64,000 nt of DNA from Sepiola atlantica. Taxonomy: Eukaryota; Mollusca; Cephalopoda; Sepiida; Sepiolidae. Below the pieces are notes generated by a model. The model saw nothing but the letters and a program-made list of their open reading frames with translations, did not search any database and was not told the origin of the DNA. The translations under genes were made by a program, and so were the position numbers. Where the stretch lies: assembly GCA_963556195.1 (NCBI GenBank), contig OY744532.1, positions 104,252,083 through 104,316,082 on the forward strand, given 5' to 3'. Below, piece by piece: positions 33,216 through 45,476 of the stretch. Numbering within the stretch: position 1 is the first letter of the stretch; every line of letters starts with the position of its first letter.

Positions 33216-33216
33216 C

Positions 33217-33221
<5 letters not shown>

Positions 33222-33267
<46 letters not shown>
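33222..33267. repeat. (TA)n array, left flank of palindrome
   Basis: About 46 bp of TA directly abutting the left arm. Confidence 0.95.
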
Positions 33268-33269
<2 letters not shown>

Positions 33270-33665
33270 GAAAATGAAAAAGGAAAACCAAAAAATGGAT
33301 GTTATTTATGTGTACATCAACGTTTCGTCTTTATTTATAAGACTTCATCAGGATGATAAAATAGAGAAAAAATGTCATGCAAGTGCAGATACATGCAGGG
33401 TAGACATATTGGGAGGAAAAATAGAATGAAATAGTGGCCACTGCTGGAATTCATTTCTATTTCTCCAACAAATACGGACGTCCACCCAGCAGTGGCCACT
33501 ATTTCATTCTATTTTTCCTCCCAATATGTCTACCCTGCATGTATCTGCACTTGCATGACATTTTTGCTCTATTTTATCATCCTGATGAAGTCTTATAAAT
33601 AAGGACGAAACGTTGATGTACACATAAATAACATCCATTTTTTGGTTTTCCTTTTTCATTTTCCC
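33268..33665. repeat. Near-perfect palindrome, family P, 180-bp arms
   Basis: The left arm 33268-33447 and right arm 33485-33665 are reverse complements with only a few mismatches, around a 37-bp centre. Each arm carries ACATCAACGTTTCGTC and ACTTCATCAGGATGAT (or their complements), i.e. a hammerhead-like CTGATGA-AGTC...GGAC-GAAAC with one extra A before stem II. The right side continues asymmetrically (ATCACGTCGGATTAC) to the next (TA)n. The same palindrome occurs at 58279-58680, and a half unit at 56590-56785. Confidence 0.93.
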
Positions 33666-33694
33666 ATCACGTCGGATTACTTTCATCCTTCTCT

Positions 33695-33699
<5 letters not shown>

Positions 33700-33749
<50 letters not shown>
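33700..33749. repeat. (TA)n array, right flank of palindrome
   Basis: About 50 bp of TA. Confidence 0.95.
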
Positions 33750-33752
<3 letters not shown>

Positions 33753-34052
33753 TTAGGCAGATTAAAGACAACGGAATTATCTCGTTTCGTAATTTTGTGA
33801 ATTACTGTCTCGATTCGGCGAGAAAGTTTCTAGATCTCTGGTGGTAATTCGTGGCGTATGGAAAAGAAAACAAACAAACTTTAGAAGACGATGGCGACGA
33901 TCGAAAGCGCTTCAGATGGTTGATCAATGAATTCTCGGGTCCATACTCAAAATATTACAACAGGAGACGCGGAAATTTGCTCGCTTACTCAAGACAAAAA
34001 ATTCACGAAACAAGAAAATTTCGCTTTCTTTAATCAGACTTGTATCAATATA

Positions 34053-35382
34053 CAGGGTGTTTCAAAAGTCTTGGGAACATTACAAATGCGTATATCTCAT
34101 GAACTATTCCAGGTAGAAAAATGAAACTGGTGCCATTTTAAAGCTTGCTTAATCAAGTTTTTGATCATACTAATGATTTTCGTGTTATCTCTCCAGGTGC
34201 AGTAATGGCGTTCTCTAAACAAGACAAGGCATTTTGCGTCCTCCAATTTGCAAAGACTGAATCGTGGACATGTGTTCAGCGTGCATTTCGCAGGAAATTT
34301 AAAAAAGAAGCCCCTGAAAGGAAATCCATTGTCAGATGGCATGCTAAATTTGTGAAAGATGGGTGTTTGTGCCCAAGTAAGCGAACAGGTCGCCCTTCAA
34401 CTTCAGAAGATGCAGTTGAGCAAGTTCGGACAGCCTTTCAGCGGAACCCCCGTAAATCAGTGAGAAGAGCCAGCAGGGAACTTCAGCTTGCTCCAGCAAC
34501 TGTCTGGCGTGTCTTAAGAAAACGACTACAAATGGTACCTTACAAGCTCAAGTTGGTCCAAAAGTTGAAGGACACTGATAAGCCACTTCGCCGTGACTTT
34601 TGCATTGCAATGCAAGAGATGTTCGAAGATAAAGACTTTGATGACCGGCTTGTTTTTAGCGATGAGGCGACCTTCCATCTGAATGGCAAAGTTAACAAGC
34701 ATAACACTCGCATATGGGGTACTGAGAATCCACATGAACTTCTTGAGCACGAGCGAGATTCACCAAAAGTGAACGTGTTTTGTGCAATTTCCAAGAAAGG
34801 TGTCTATGGACCGTTCTTCTTTGAAGAGGCAACTATCACTGGTGAATTCTATCTCAACATGCTGGAAGACTGGGTAATGGCTCAGTTGGAACAAGCAGAA
34901 TCTGATGACTTCATTTTTCAACAAGATTGTGCACCACCACACTGGAGTTTTAGAGTAAGGCAGTTTCTTAACACAAGGCTGCCTGGTAGATGGATTGGGA
35001 GATCTGGGCGAGGTGATGACGTTCTCATGCCCTGGCCTCCTAGGTCTCCAGATCTTACCCCGTGTGACTTTTTCCTTTAGGGCTTTGTCAAGCAACAAGT
35101 CTATGTGCCGCCCCTTCCAAGAGATATTGACGAACTAAAGGCTCGAGTAACGGCAGTTGTGGGAACCATTGACGTCAAGATGCTGGAACGCGTTTGGCAG
35201 GAAATGGACTATCGACTAGATGTCTGCCGTGTGACGAATGGTGCTCATATTGAGCAACTTTGAAGATTCCCCACAAAACTTGAAACTTTAACCTTTCCAA
35301 CGGTACCAATTTCATTTTTCAACTCCTAATAGTTTTTGAGTTATTAAAAATCGTTATGTTCCCAAGATTTTGAAACACCCTG
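34053..35382 (+). mobile_element. Complete Tc1/mariner-superfamily transposon
   Basis: 1330 bp, starting CAGGGTGTTTCAAAAGTCTT and ending with the matching complement AAAACACCCTG-type terminus, with TA on both sides. The inverted repeats are nearly identical for about 30 bp and remain similar for about 80 bp. It holds one transposase gene with a single stop codon. The right end abuts a (TA)n array. Confidence 0.96.
34205..35263 (+). pseudogene. Mariner-superfamily transposase (DDD type), one internal stop
   Basis: 352 codons from ATG 34205 to TGA 35261-35263, interrupted only by TAG at 35078 (codon 292). The N-terminal helix-turn-helix modules ('RKSIVRWHAKF', 'GRPSTSEDAVEQVR', 'ATVWRVLRKRL') are complete. 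The catalytic triad reads Asp in 'VFSDEATFH', Asp in 'FQQDCAPPHW' and Asp in 'SPDLTPCDFF', with 46 residues between the last two by my count. The third residue is Asp rather than Glu and the spacing is wider than mariner DD34D. The stop falls just after 'PCDFFL', where relatives usually have Trp. Readthrough would be needed for a full product. The ATG at 34145 upstream is less likely, since family proteins begin near 'MAFSKQ'. Confidence 0.95.
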
Positions 35383-35383
35383 T

Positions 35384-35437
<54 letters not shown>
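35383..35437. repeat. (TA)n array at right end of transposon
   Basis: TA repeats with one AAATA interruption, starting at the target dinucleotide. Confidence 0.95.
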
Positions 35438-35439
<2 letters not shown>

Positions 35440-35442
<3 letters not shown>

Positions 35443-36700
35443 GTTAATTACACTTGATAAAATAGAATTATTAATTATAATACGAATTCTGAAATAGACA
35501 AAATAAATTTTAAAATATTTTCTGATTAGATTATTTGCGCCCGAAAAGTTTAAACTGAAAGTTTTGTTTAATTATTCGACAATTTTAATTCGGTTATAAA
35601 ACCCGCGTTTGCCAACGGGTTCGGACATTTTCAAAGCGTTCATTTATATCCCACTCTTTTAATTTAATGACATATTTTCTGTTCTCCTTTTTTTTTGCTT
35701 TTAATATGTCTCTTCTTCACCATTTCTTTTTTTTTGTAGGCGCCGAAAGCATTCAAGAATCCTGTCTGAAAAAGGCGAATGAAATCGACGATGCTGTGTA
35801 AAACTTTACTGCGTGTTGCTGGTAATATTATACCATTTATCTAATGCCATATCTATTTTTGTGTCTCGCTTGATTTTGTTTCTTCAGGATTTTCGTCCCG
35901 CAATATTTTATCTCTCCTTCTGAAAAGTGTGAACATTCATAATTAACAATTTTAATTAGTTCTTTAATTACTGCCTATTGCGCCATACTTTTTAAAAAGG
36001 TTCATTGATGTTTTTCATTTTGATGAATTTTTAATTTTTTTTTTTTTTAAATTCTACATTCGATACATGTTGAAGTAAAAAAAATAATTGATATAAATTT
36101 TGTAAAGATGATGAAAAGAATGTCCATCTTTTTCTTTTCGCTTTTTTTTCTGTCTCGTCTTATTTATTTCGCTGTCTTCAAGTTTCTTCATCTATCTGTG
36201 ATTAATAAGTGCGAAAGTAACAGTTTTCATATTCACTTCATTAATCAACTCTTCATATACTTTTAACCCTCCCTCACTTTCGAATTATCTCTTATCTCTT
36301 CGTTCTACCCTTACTTTCATACCTTCCCTCTTCTTTATTCTTTCCTCTTCTTTATTTTATGTTTTACCTTATACTTATGCTACTCCCCTCTTACTCTACA
36401 GTGTGGCACCTGATCCTACCCCTTCCCACTTCCTCCTCCTCCTACCTCCTCCCTATATTAATCTATTCCTACTTTACTTTATTTTTCTTTCTTCTATTCT
36501 AGTATGTCGCCTTCCTCTTCCCAGGTGTTTTTCCTTTAAATATCCCCTTTCTATTCCTAACGCCGTGTCTACTCTTCCTACAACTATTTCCTTTTTATTA
36601 TTCTTATCATTGTTTACCCTCTAAGAGTTCTGACAACAGTGTCATTAACAGGCGGGTTTCCTTGGCGTCTGAATGGTAACAAGTCTTTCCAGATCTCCAG

Positions 36701-36732
<32 letters not shown>

Positions 36733-37435
36733 TTATTATTATTATCATTATTATTATTACTGGTAGTGTAAGATAATGAAGAGTGGCAAAAAATGAATCG
36801 TGGACCAGTCTATAGTGGGTGGGACGTCGAGAAAGAAAGAAAGCGACTTGATAACTATTAAAAATGAGAAGGTTCCGCAGTGTAAGCGAGACTTGAAAGG
36901 CGGCGGTTTCAGAAACGCGAAGAGCTGGAGCGCTTGGTGATCGGAGTATTGAAGTACCGGAAGAATGGGAGTTTACCGATGTTCATGGCATCGATGAAGC
37001 TTTATTGGCTATGGTATCTAAGCCCGTCTTGCTGTTAGGCTTTCGTGTCCGCTGACTAAAAATGCGACTGATAAGCAAGTTGGTACCGTGAAGGAATCCC
37101 TTGACTTGTATTTAATCAAACAGACAATTGGAAGTGCTTATGGTATAATTGCTTCAGTTCACGCTCGGATAGACAATGCAGAGCACATTTCTTCCAATCG
37201 GATGTATATATGAATGAGCCTGTGACCTCAACAAGAAAAAAAACTTTCATGAGACAAAAGTATGTCAAAAGATTTTGTTATATGTGTGTGTACGTAGCCG
37301 GCGTAAACCATCCGGTGATAGGAAATAAGGAAAACCAATGATTTTTCATATACGTTCTGTTCTTAGTCATTCTTGTTGGCTCTTATCGGGTACCCCGAAA
37401 GAACGGGTAATCCAACAGTAGTAGTATCAGTATTT
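35440..37435. other. Unannotated; one trinucleotide tract
   Basis: No gene supported. 36120-36610 is pyrimidine-rich. A (TAC)n/(TTA)n tract lies at 36700-36760. GC rises slightly in 36780-37080 but no open frame there has a recognisable domain. Confidence 0.5.
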
Positions 37436-37437
37436 GT

Positions 37438-37497
<60 letters not shown>
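37438..37497. repeat. (AAT)n array, possible LINE 3' tail
   Basis: About 58 bp of AAT on +. It lies about 350 bp downstream of the last recognisable codons of the minus-strand LINE and could be that element's simple-repeat tail, but the link is not proven. Confidence 0.6.
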
Positions 37498-37500
<3 letters not shown>

Positions 37501-37849
37501 GTGATAAGAACAAATAATAACATTATTATATGAAAGAGAAAGCTAAATTAACGGAGAAAGAAGCTAAATGAACGGAGAAAGAAAGTGAGTAGCTCATACA
37601 AGCTCATCATATTCCTTGCATCATACTTGCAAGCTGCATCTATTTGCTTTCTTGTCTGTCTCTTTTATTTTAACCCTGTGAAGTGCGTGGACAGCGAAAT
37701 CTAAGATAAGACAGTTTTCGTTTGCTTTTTGTTTATTATTATCACGTTTTGTCTACTAGCTTGACTTAGTTTTTTTGTGTCAGCTGGGGGTGGGGGCCAG
37801 TTTATAATATTTCTTCTAGTTGCTGTTCCTTACTTCGCGTGGTAGTGTG

Positions 37850-40725
37850 CTTCCTATGTTGTTTTTCTTCCGATTGTAACCTCCACATAACTGGTTACCG
37901 TTCGTTGCTTATGACGGTTGGGCATCACATTAAAAGAGGTTTCCTTAAGATTGCAGCTGTTTTCATCATTGCCGTCTTTTGTATTGTCTCAGTGATCCAT
38001 TTGATTCCAATTTATCTCAGTCTTTTGGGACTGTCCATAGTTCTCTTACGATTATTGTTATTATACTGACTTTCGTCATGCTCCATATTCCTTTTAGTTC
38101 TTAGGCAAGTTCCGTGTATTTGCTCCGTTTTCCCGTCTCCTTGTTCTTAACTGTGTGGTCTGCTCGAACGGCGAACTATAAAAGTTGGCAAGCTCTTTCC
38201 TTCTTGTTGACTCTTATGACATCCGATTTCGCTGTTTTTATGAATTTATCGGTTTGCACCTCGATGTCCGAGAGTATTTTGTGATTTTCATTTTCCAGTG
38301 TTGTCTGTGGTTTACCTTTGTACCATTTGTCTGAGTGTTCGAAATGCAGTCGTTTGCATAATTCCAAGAGTTATTCTTTCCTCACGTAGTCGTGTCTGTT
38401 TTTGTATTCTTGTTGGGCTAGTTTGCTGCATTCACATATTAGTGATACGTATCCAGTTGTTTAATCCTTTTATAAGGTTTCTACTATATAACTTCGTTTC
38501 TAAATAAATCCTTGTTCTTCTCGGGTCTTCTTTTCCAATATTCTCTTTGATTTATGTAGATATGACGGTGTCTGCTTCTAGAAATCCCAAATATTAATAG
38601 ATATCCTGTTCGCCTAGTGCCCTCATCTACTCGTGCGTGTGCAGTTCAATGGCCGCTATTGTCTCCAGGTTTTTTCCTTTTTATCTGCGCGTTTTCTCAT
38701 TTCAAATTCCATTTGAATGTCTTGGCTAAGGATTCTTGTCGTATTCATCAGCTGTTTCAGTTCGTTTTGCGTTTTGCAAATAGCTTCAGGTCGTCCATGT
38801 ACATGACGTGGTTTATTCCTTGTTCTGTGTCTGTAAACTTGTATCCGGCATAATATCTCTTGATTACGTAATTGAGTGGCATCATGGCTATGATTAATAG
38901 TAGTGGTGATAAGGAGTCTCCTTAAAATGTATTCTCTGGGTTTTTTTATCTCGGTAAAGTGGTGTCCTCCATCTGTCAGTTCTCGTCTCCATGCTCCCAT
39001 TGCTTTCTTAATGAGATAAATAATTGTGGCGTGTATCTTTTACATTTTAAGAATTCAATTATTTATTGTAGTCAATCCCTGCCATGGGCATGTACTTTTA
39101 TCTGATTTTACCTCATACAGGATCTTTTGATCTATGTATAGCAGATCATGCGTTCCATCTTTTTTCTTTTTAGCATCCGTTTTGTTCTTCGAGGAGCGGT
39201 GAACAATTGTTCAGTGAGTGGTAAATTTGTTCTCTCAGTTGTGCCGTTAGGATTTTATACATAGTAAACTGGTTATCGGTCTGTAGTTGCTTTGAATCGT
39301 TTCATCTTTGGTGTCCTTTTGCATAAGCCTTGAATTTACTTTGGTCCCACACTCTCGTATGCCTGGTCTGTGGATACAGCCTCTTAGTTTCCGCGCTAGT
39401 CTTTTATGTAGGGTTGTAGATATTTTAACCAATATGTAAATATTCCATTGCGTCCTGATGCTTTCAGTTTGCTATTTTCATTAGGTTTATCTTAATCGTA
39501 TCTTCATATATTCTGTTTCTGTTCGTTCTTCAATTCCTCTGTACTTTATCTTTCATGTTTTTCAGCCATTGGAATTGGTGTTGTGTTTTCTTAGGCTATT
39601 CCCATACTTTGCTCCAGAAGTGTTTTGTATCGGTCGGGTTTAGTTGTTCTGTTGTTGCTCTTTCTCCGTTTACGTTTGTGTTTTCAAAGGCCTTGTTCTG
39701 TTTTTGCTGTTCTGATTTGTATATTATCGTATAACTCTTCCTTCTATTGCTGCTATCTTTTGTTTTAATTCTTCATGTTTCTTATGTAGTCTTTCCTTGC
39801 GATTTAGATCTCCGCTCTTATATCGTGTTCTGTTCTGTTCTTTTCTATCCTGTTTACGGTTTTAGCTTCTTTTCGAAGTTGTTGATCTAGGTTTCATGTC
39901 TGATTTCCCATTTCCATGAAGGCTTTGTCAGTCCATTCTTTTGTCTGGTCGTTTTTTTCTCTTTTTACTTTCATACTTATAGATTTATCTCGCATATATC
40001 AATTTGTTTGTGTATGTGCTAGTATATGTTAAGATGTACGCGAGGAGTCTGTTTACTTTCTGTGTTTTTAATTTTAATTTCTTCGAATCTTCGTTCCTTA
40101 TGGATGGTATTTTTGTTTTGTTCTCAGTCATAAACCGTTTTATTTTTTCTACTTCTCTTGCTCTTCCTCGTTGATTTCTGTGATTTAGTGTTCTGTCCTC
40201 AGTCAGTCATTCTAAACTGAAGTAATTTTTATTATTGTACTGATCCGGAGTGATCCTTTTTGGAGAGCTGAATTTTCTTCATATTACAAAACTGACCTTG
40301 GGTCTAACTCTGCTCTCATTGAGAGGCAAATAAATATGGATTACTGTCATAGGCCATTCCATTGTGTGAATCTTTCTGTGTTTATTTCAGAGTATTTTAT
40401 GACATCGATTATTCAATACTCTTTTCTGATTGTGTATTTTATCATGTCTTCTATGTTAAAATCCTGGTTGTTTACACAAGTTTTAGTAGTCTCCCCTCTC
40501 AACTCAGGCATGTATTTATATACCTTAATAGCAGCATCTTTTATAAAGTTATGATGTGGCTCAGTGTTTTCGTTCTTTTCCCGCAGAGTCTACATTTGCT
40601 GTTCTCCGTAATATTGCACGTCTTGGTTTTGATATATTTTATTCTGATCGCTTTTTTTCGTGTCGCTATCAATAATGATTCTCTTTCTCTTTGCAAGTAT
40701 CCTTTTCGCAGCCATGTTTTCTAAC
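37850..40725 (-). pseudogene. Decayed LINE with YMDD reverse transcriptase
   Basis: On the minus strand, blocks appear in order from about 40715: a basic N-terminal part ('RFMTENKTKIPSIRNED' near 40100), 'SNYRPITSLL' (39290; start of RT), 'GDSLSPLLLIIAMMPL' and 'VMYMDDLKLFAK' (38930-38790; motifs B and C), 'MELCKRLHFEHSDKWYKGKP' (38367-38310), and C-terminal blocks to about 37850. The layout recalls LINEs that databases often label R2-like. Numerous stops, frameshifts and a deletion in palm motif A make it dead. Confidence 0.82.
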
Positions 40726-41144
40726 GCACAGTTATCGTTGCTTATTCATTAGTAAAAACAGGTGATGTTCAATAGAGTCAGAGTGACAACAAACTTCTAA
40801 ATATTTCCAGTAGTGGGTGCTTGTATATTGTATATATATAGTGGGTTCTTGTATAGATTTAAATTTAATTAATTAATTATTAAATAAATGAGTAATTTGC
40901 GCTTCTTTTGATCACGATTGCAATTAACATGCTGCTTTCTCATCAGCCAGTTATCAAATATACCTCGCTGACTACGTAGTTTGTTCTAATAGTGTTATTT
41001 TGTGTAAACGACAGAAGCGTTTCCTTTTCTCGTTAGATGTGTTGTTTCTGTCGCTATGTCTATTTCTTAGGCCCGTTTGATAAATAGTTTTGTTCAGCTT
41101 GACGCTGGTCTGTTTTTGTTGTCGGATATCAGAGTTTCCGTAGT

Positions 41145-42756
41145 CTTGTACTTTGGTCTAATTCTGTATTGTTGTACTTTGGTCTAATTCTGTATTGTTG
41201 TACTTTGGTCTAATTCTGTATTGTTGTACTTTGGTCTAATTCTGTATGGTGGATAATTTGGTCTAATTCTGTATTGTTTTATTTTGTTCTAATTCTTTAT
41301 CGATGTACTTTGGTCTAATTCTGTATTGGTGTACTTTGGTCTAATTCTGTATTGTTGTACTTTGGTCTAATTCTGTATGGTGGATAATTTGGTCTAATTC
41401 TGTATTGTTGTACTTTGTTCTAATTCTTTATCGTTGTACTTTGGTCTAATTCTGTATTGGTGTACTTTGGTCTAATTCTGTATTGTTGTACTTTGGTCTA
41501 ATTCTGTATGGTGGATAATTTGGTCTAATTCTGTATTGTTGTACTTTGGTCTAATTCTGTATCGTTGTAGTTTGGTCTAATTTTGTATTGTTGTACTGTG
41601 GTCTAATTCTGTATTGTTGTGCTTTGGTCTAATTATGTATTGTTGTACTTTGGTCTAATTCTGTATAATTGTACTTTGGTCTAATTCTGTATTGTATTTT
41701 TGTCTAATTCTGTATTGTTGTAGTTTGGTTTAATTCTGTATTGTTGTACTTTGGTCTAATTATGTATTGATTGTACTTTGGTCTAATTCTGTATTGTTGT
41801 ACTTTGGTCTAATTCTGGAGGGTGGATAATTTTGTCTAATTCTGTATTGTTGTAATTTGGTCTAATTCTGTATTGTTGTGCTTTGGTCTAATTATGTATT
41901 GTTGTACTGTGGTCTAATTCTGTATTGTTGTGTTTTGGTCTAATTCTGTATTGTTGTACTTTGGTCTAATTCGGTATGGTGGATAATTTGGTCTAATTCT
42001 GTATTGTTGTAATTTGGTCTAATTCTGTATTGTTGTACTTTGGTCTAATTCTGTATTGTTGTACTTTGGTATAATTCTGTATTGTATTTTTGTCTAATTC
42101 TGTATTGTTGTACTTTGGTCTAATTCTGTATTGTTGTACTTTGGTCTAATTCTGTATTGTTGTACTTTGGTCTAATTCTGTATGGTGGATAATTTGGTCT
42201 AATTCTGTATTGTTGTACTTTGGTCTAATTCTGTATCATTGTACTTTGGTATAATTCTGTATTGATTGTACTTTGGTATAATTCTGTATTGTTGTACTTT
42301 GGTCTAATTCGGTATGGTGGATAATTTGGTCTAATTCTGTATTGTTGTACTTTGGTCTAATTCTGTATTGTTGTACTTTGGTCTAATTCTGTATTGTTGT
42401 ACTTTGGTCTAATTCAGTATGGTGGATAATTTGCTTTAATTCTGTATTGTTGTACTTTTGTCTAATTCTGTATCGTTCTAGGTTGGTCTAATTCTGTATT
42501 GTTGTACTGTGGTCTAATTCTGTATTGTTGTACTTTTGTCTAATTATGTATTGTTGTAGTTTGGTTTAATTCTGTATTGTTGTACTTTGGTCTAATTCTG
42601 TATTGTTCTACTTTGGTTTAATTCTGTATTGTTGTACTTTGGTCTAATTCTGTATCGTTGTAGTTTGGTCTTATTCTGTATTGTTGTACTGTTGTCTAAT
42701 TCTGTATTGTTGTTCTTTGGTCTAATTCTGTATTGATTGTACTTTGGTCTAATTCT
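41145..42756 (+). repeat. Minisatellite, 26-bp unit, about 60 copies
   Basis: Unit: TTGTACTTTGGTCTAATTCT plus GTATTG, repeated across 1.6 kb with scattered substitutions. A variant unit containing GGTGGATAAT recurs near 41248, 41379, 41510, 41821, 41978, 42184, 42315 and 42421. Intervals are close to whole multiples of 26 and four are 131 or 106, indicating a higher-order unit of about five monomers. Confidence 0.97.
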
Positions 42757-42782
42757 CTAGACTTAAATTGTGTCGTCTATGT

Positions 42783-42895
42783 TATCTTCAATATTTACAA
42801 CCTCTTCAGTTGTGACTTGTTGAACTCGAAAATGGTATCTTCAATATTTACAACCTTTTCAGTTGTGACTTGTTGAACTCGAAAATGTTCATGTC
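42783..42895 (-). repeat. Two tandem copies of a 56-bp segment
   Basis: TATCTTCAATATTTACAACC...GAACTCGAAAATG occurs twice in succession, directly after the minisatellite. On the minus strand it includes CTGAAGAGG, reminiscent of a hammerhead 5' core, but no GAAA stem III side follows. Confidence 0.75.
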
Positions 42896-42959
42896 GACCT
42901 CGAGATCTGTACGGGATTACGAACAAAACATTTTATTTCATTCACGTGGGTGTATTGTT

Positions 42960-43080
42960 CCCATTGTGTCAGCAATGAATAGGTAAAAGTAATTTTAAGT
43001 ATATTCTTAGTAACGTCTGTAGTGAGGATTGAACCTTCAACCTCCCGAAAATTGTCTCTTAGAACTGATTATAACTTTGA
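42960..43080 (-). repeat. tRNA-like SINE head
   Basis: On the minus strand GGTTGAAGGTTCAATCCTCA (B-box-like, 43040-43021) follows a plausible A-box region near 43075-43060. The same GGTTCAATCCTC box occurs in the unit at 43650-43925. Confidence 0.45.
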
Positions 43081-43649
43081 ATTTTATCTGTGGCGCCACG
43101 GGTCGATGTGAAGAAGGTCGGAAGTTACATCGCGCGAAACGTTCTGAGAAAAACATCCAAGATGAGTAGAGTTGTTCGAATAATGACAATAGTACGAATG
43201 ACAAACAGCGTGTAGACAAATAGCATAGAACGCTTGTTAAAGTAATGGTTTCTTGGCGGCGTCGCTCTCAGGATATCTGTTTTACTGAGCTCATAGAGAA
43301 AAGATTGTTATGGATCTCACACTTTACTTAGGCGATAGTAGTTCGATGATTCATTCCCACGATGCGTTGTAATACCTGGCGTTTTATGTCCGTAAGTTTA
43401 GAAGACAAACTGTTATTAATCCGATTACTAGCGGTGCTTCTTTACGGCTTCAAGTCTGATATGGGCTTAATAAGAAAGATAGCTCTAAAAATAAAGTAGT
43501 TCAACTATTTTGGTGATCGCGGCTTTTGCCATACGAGCTCCAAAATTTGACATTTCAAAACAAGTTAGGTATAAGCTTTTACCAAAATGTTATAAACTTC
43601 TGTAGAAGAATTACAAATTCGTATAATTTCGATTATTCGGACTTCAGTT

Positions 43650-43925
43650 CTCATCTTGAGTGTTATCATCACAACGTTTCTGTCGATGTAACCTCCGGCC
43701 TTCTTCAAGTGTATATTTTCAAAATCAGGAATATTTCTGCCAAACTCGGAATCTGACGGAATTTTGAACAGAACTATTTATTTAATAAATAGCATGACTT
43801 GGAGAAGTATTCAGTAATTCATAATTCTTCGTATCACCTGCACCGAGGATTGAACCTTCAACCTTCAAATAACTATCATATTTACCTGAATATTACTTGT
43901 ATATCCACTATGCTACGGGTCCTTG
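43650..43925 (-). repeat. tRNA-headed SINE-like unit with degenerate hammerhead-like region
   Basis: Minus strand: an A-box-like GTAGCATAGTGGATA (about 43919-43905), a B-box-like AAGGTTCAATCCTCGG (about 43864-43849), and about 150 bp later TTGAAGAAGGCCGGAGG...GACAGAAACGTTGTG. The C3 position of the core is T, so it is at best a relic. A similar GAAGAAGGTCGGAAG...CGAAACGTT stretch lies on + at 43105-43145. Confidence 0.5.
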
Positions 43926-44854
43926 CGAATTACAAATATAAAATAAATTGATTTAAAAAAATTACGATAAATGGTATTCTCCTTTCTCAGTCTTTCCATC
44001 CTTACTTACTATTCATGACCATTCTTAGTGGAACCAACCAATGCTGATGACATGACGTTTTTTTTGGGGGGGGAGAGTTAAGATGATCCTATTCTTATCA
44101 TCTATACTGGCAGTTTCCGTGTTCGTGGTTTTCTTTAATGTTGTTTCTTTTATATTTTTTTTGTTTTATCTACGAATTTGTATTTTATTTTAAATTATCT
44201 TGATTGGTCAGTGTTTTCTAAATATTTCTACTGTTTTCATCAATGCCGTGATATATCTGGTGCATTTTCTTATTTTGATTCCAATTTCTCAGAATTAAAT
44301 CTGAATCAATACTTTTTTGAATTTTTTATAATGATGGTTCAGCACTTAACAAAGCTGAAACCCACCCGAAGATCAGGGTTAGTGAGATGTTCAGTCGGAT
44401 GATAAGACAGTGCCATGAAAAGATTTGAAAATTATGTTTGATAAATTCACACGACTACTCGACAGATTGTTATTGGCATCGGACTATTCTCTGTTATTGA
44501 AATATTGGAAGAACATATGTACTTTTCCATTATTTTGTCCGACCCCTGTGTTGTACGTTTCGAAAGATATAACCCTTAAAACTTCTGATTTGTTTTCTTA
44601 CACGATGGAGACTTGGGAATCAGAGAGCCACGAATATGTTTTATGGTATTGACCGACGGATATTTTCAACTGTTGAAAACGCAAGGGAAATGAGCCGAGC
44701 AGGAGTCGTGCGTGATGGTTTTGGAACGAACTCAAAATGCTGTCAGGCAATGGCGACGATGAAAAAAGAAAAAGCGTTGGGAATATTCTGCCGACTTCAC
44801 GCATGCGCATCAGGTTTGAAAATCAAATATAATCAGACGATAAGTAATGGCGAC

Positions 44855-45225
44855 CAGTTTTATACAGTCTCGATAGATTTGGTACTTTCCGTAAATCAAC
44901 TGGAGGAAATGCGATACACACACATGCAATTTTAAACTTGAGTGTAACAGAAATACATGGACGTACATAAAATGAGATGCGTCCATTCAAAGTTGAGCTT
45001 AACAGACGGATTGACTAACCGATAGATCGGCCGTCATACAAAGCCTATCAGAGAAATCTGTGGACGGATCCAGATATAAGATGAAAGTTTGTGAAATTTT
45101 CTATCTTTAAATCTTTGTGTAGGAAAGGCATATATTCATCGAAGTCGCAGACTGGTTGAAAATCTCGATAGGTTTAGTACTGTCTGTAAATCAACTCGGG
45201 AAAATGCGATTTACACACACAGACA
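44855..45225 (+). repeat. Short direct repeat pair 300 bp apart
   Basis: A segment near 44868-44918 (CTCGATAGATTTGGTACTTT, CGTAAATCAACTGG) returns near 45162-45215. Both run into CA-rich sequence. Confidence 0.7.
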
Positions 45226-45235
45226 CACACACACA

Positions 45236-45274
<39 letters not shown>

Positions 45275-45310
45275 GCACACACAACTCACACACACAAACA
45301 CACACAGCCA
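45218..45310 (+). repeat. (CA)n / (CGCA)n array
   Basis: CA dinucleotides with a central CGCA tetranucleotide run; the Cys/Val- and Thr/His-rich frames here are repeat artefacts. Confidence 0.95.
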
Positions 45311-45426
45311 CATAGATATACACGCATGCGTGATTTCAAAACCACATCCATAAATATATATATAGTATCCTGTTATTATTACATGCAATTAATTATATTT
45401 AATATGATTTATTCATTTCACAATTC

Positions 45427-45429
<3 letters not shown>

Positions 45430-45472
<43 letters not shown>
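45430..45472. repeat. (TA)n array
   Basis: About 43 bp of TA. Confidence 0.95.
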
Positions 45473-45476
<4 letters not shown>

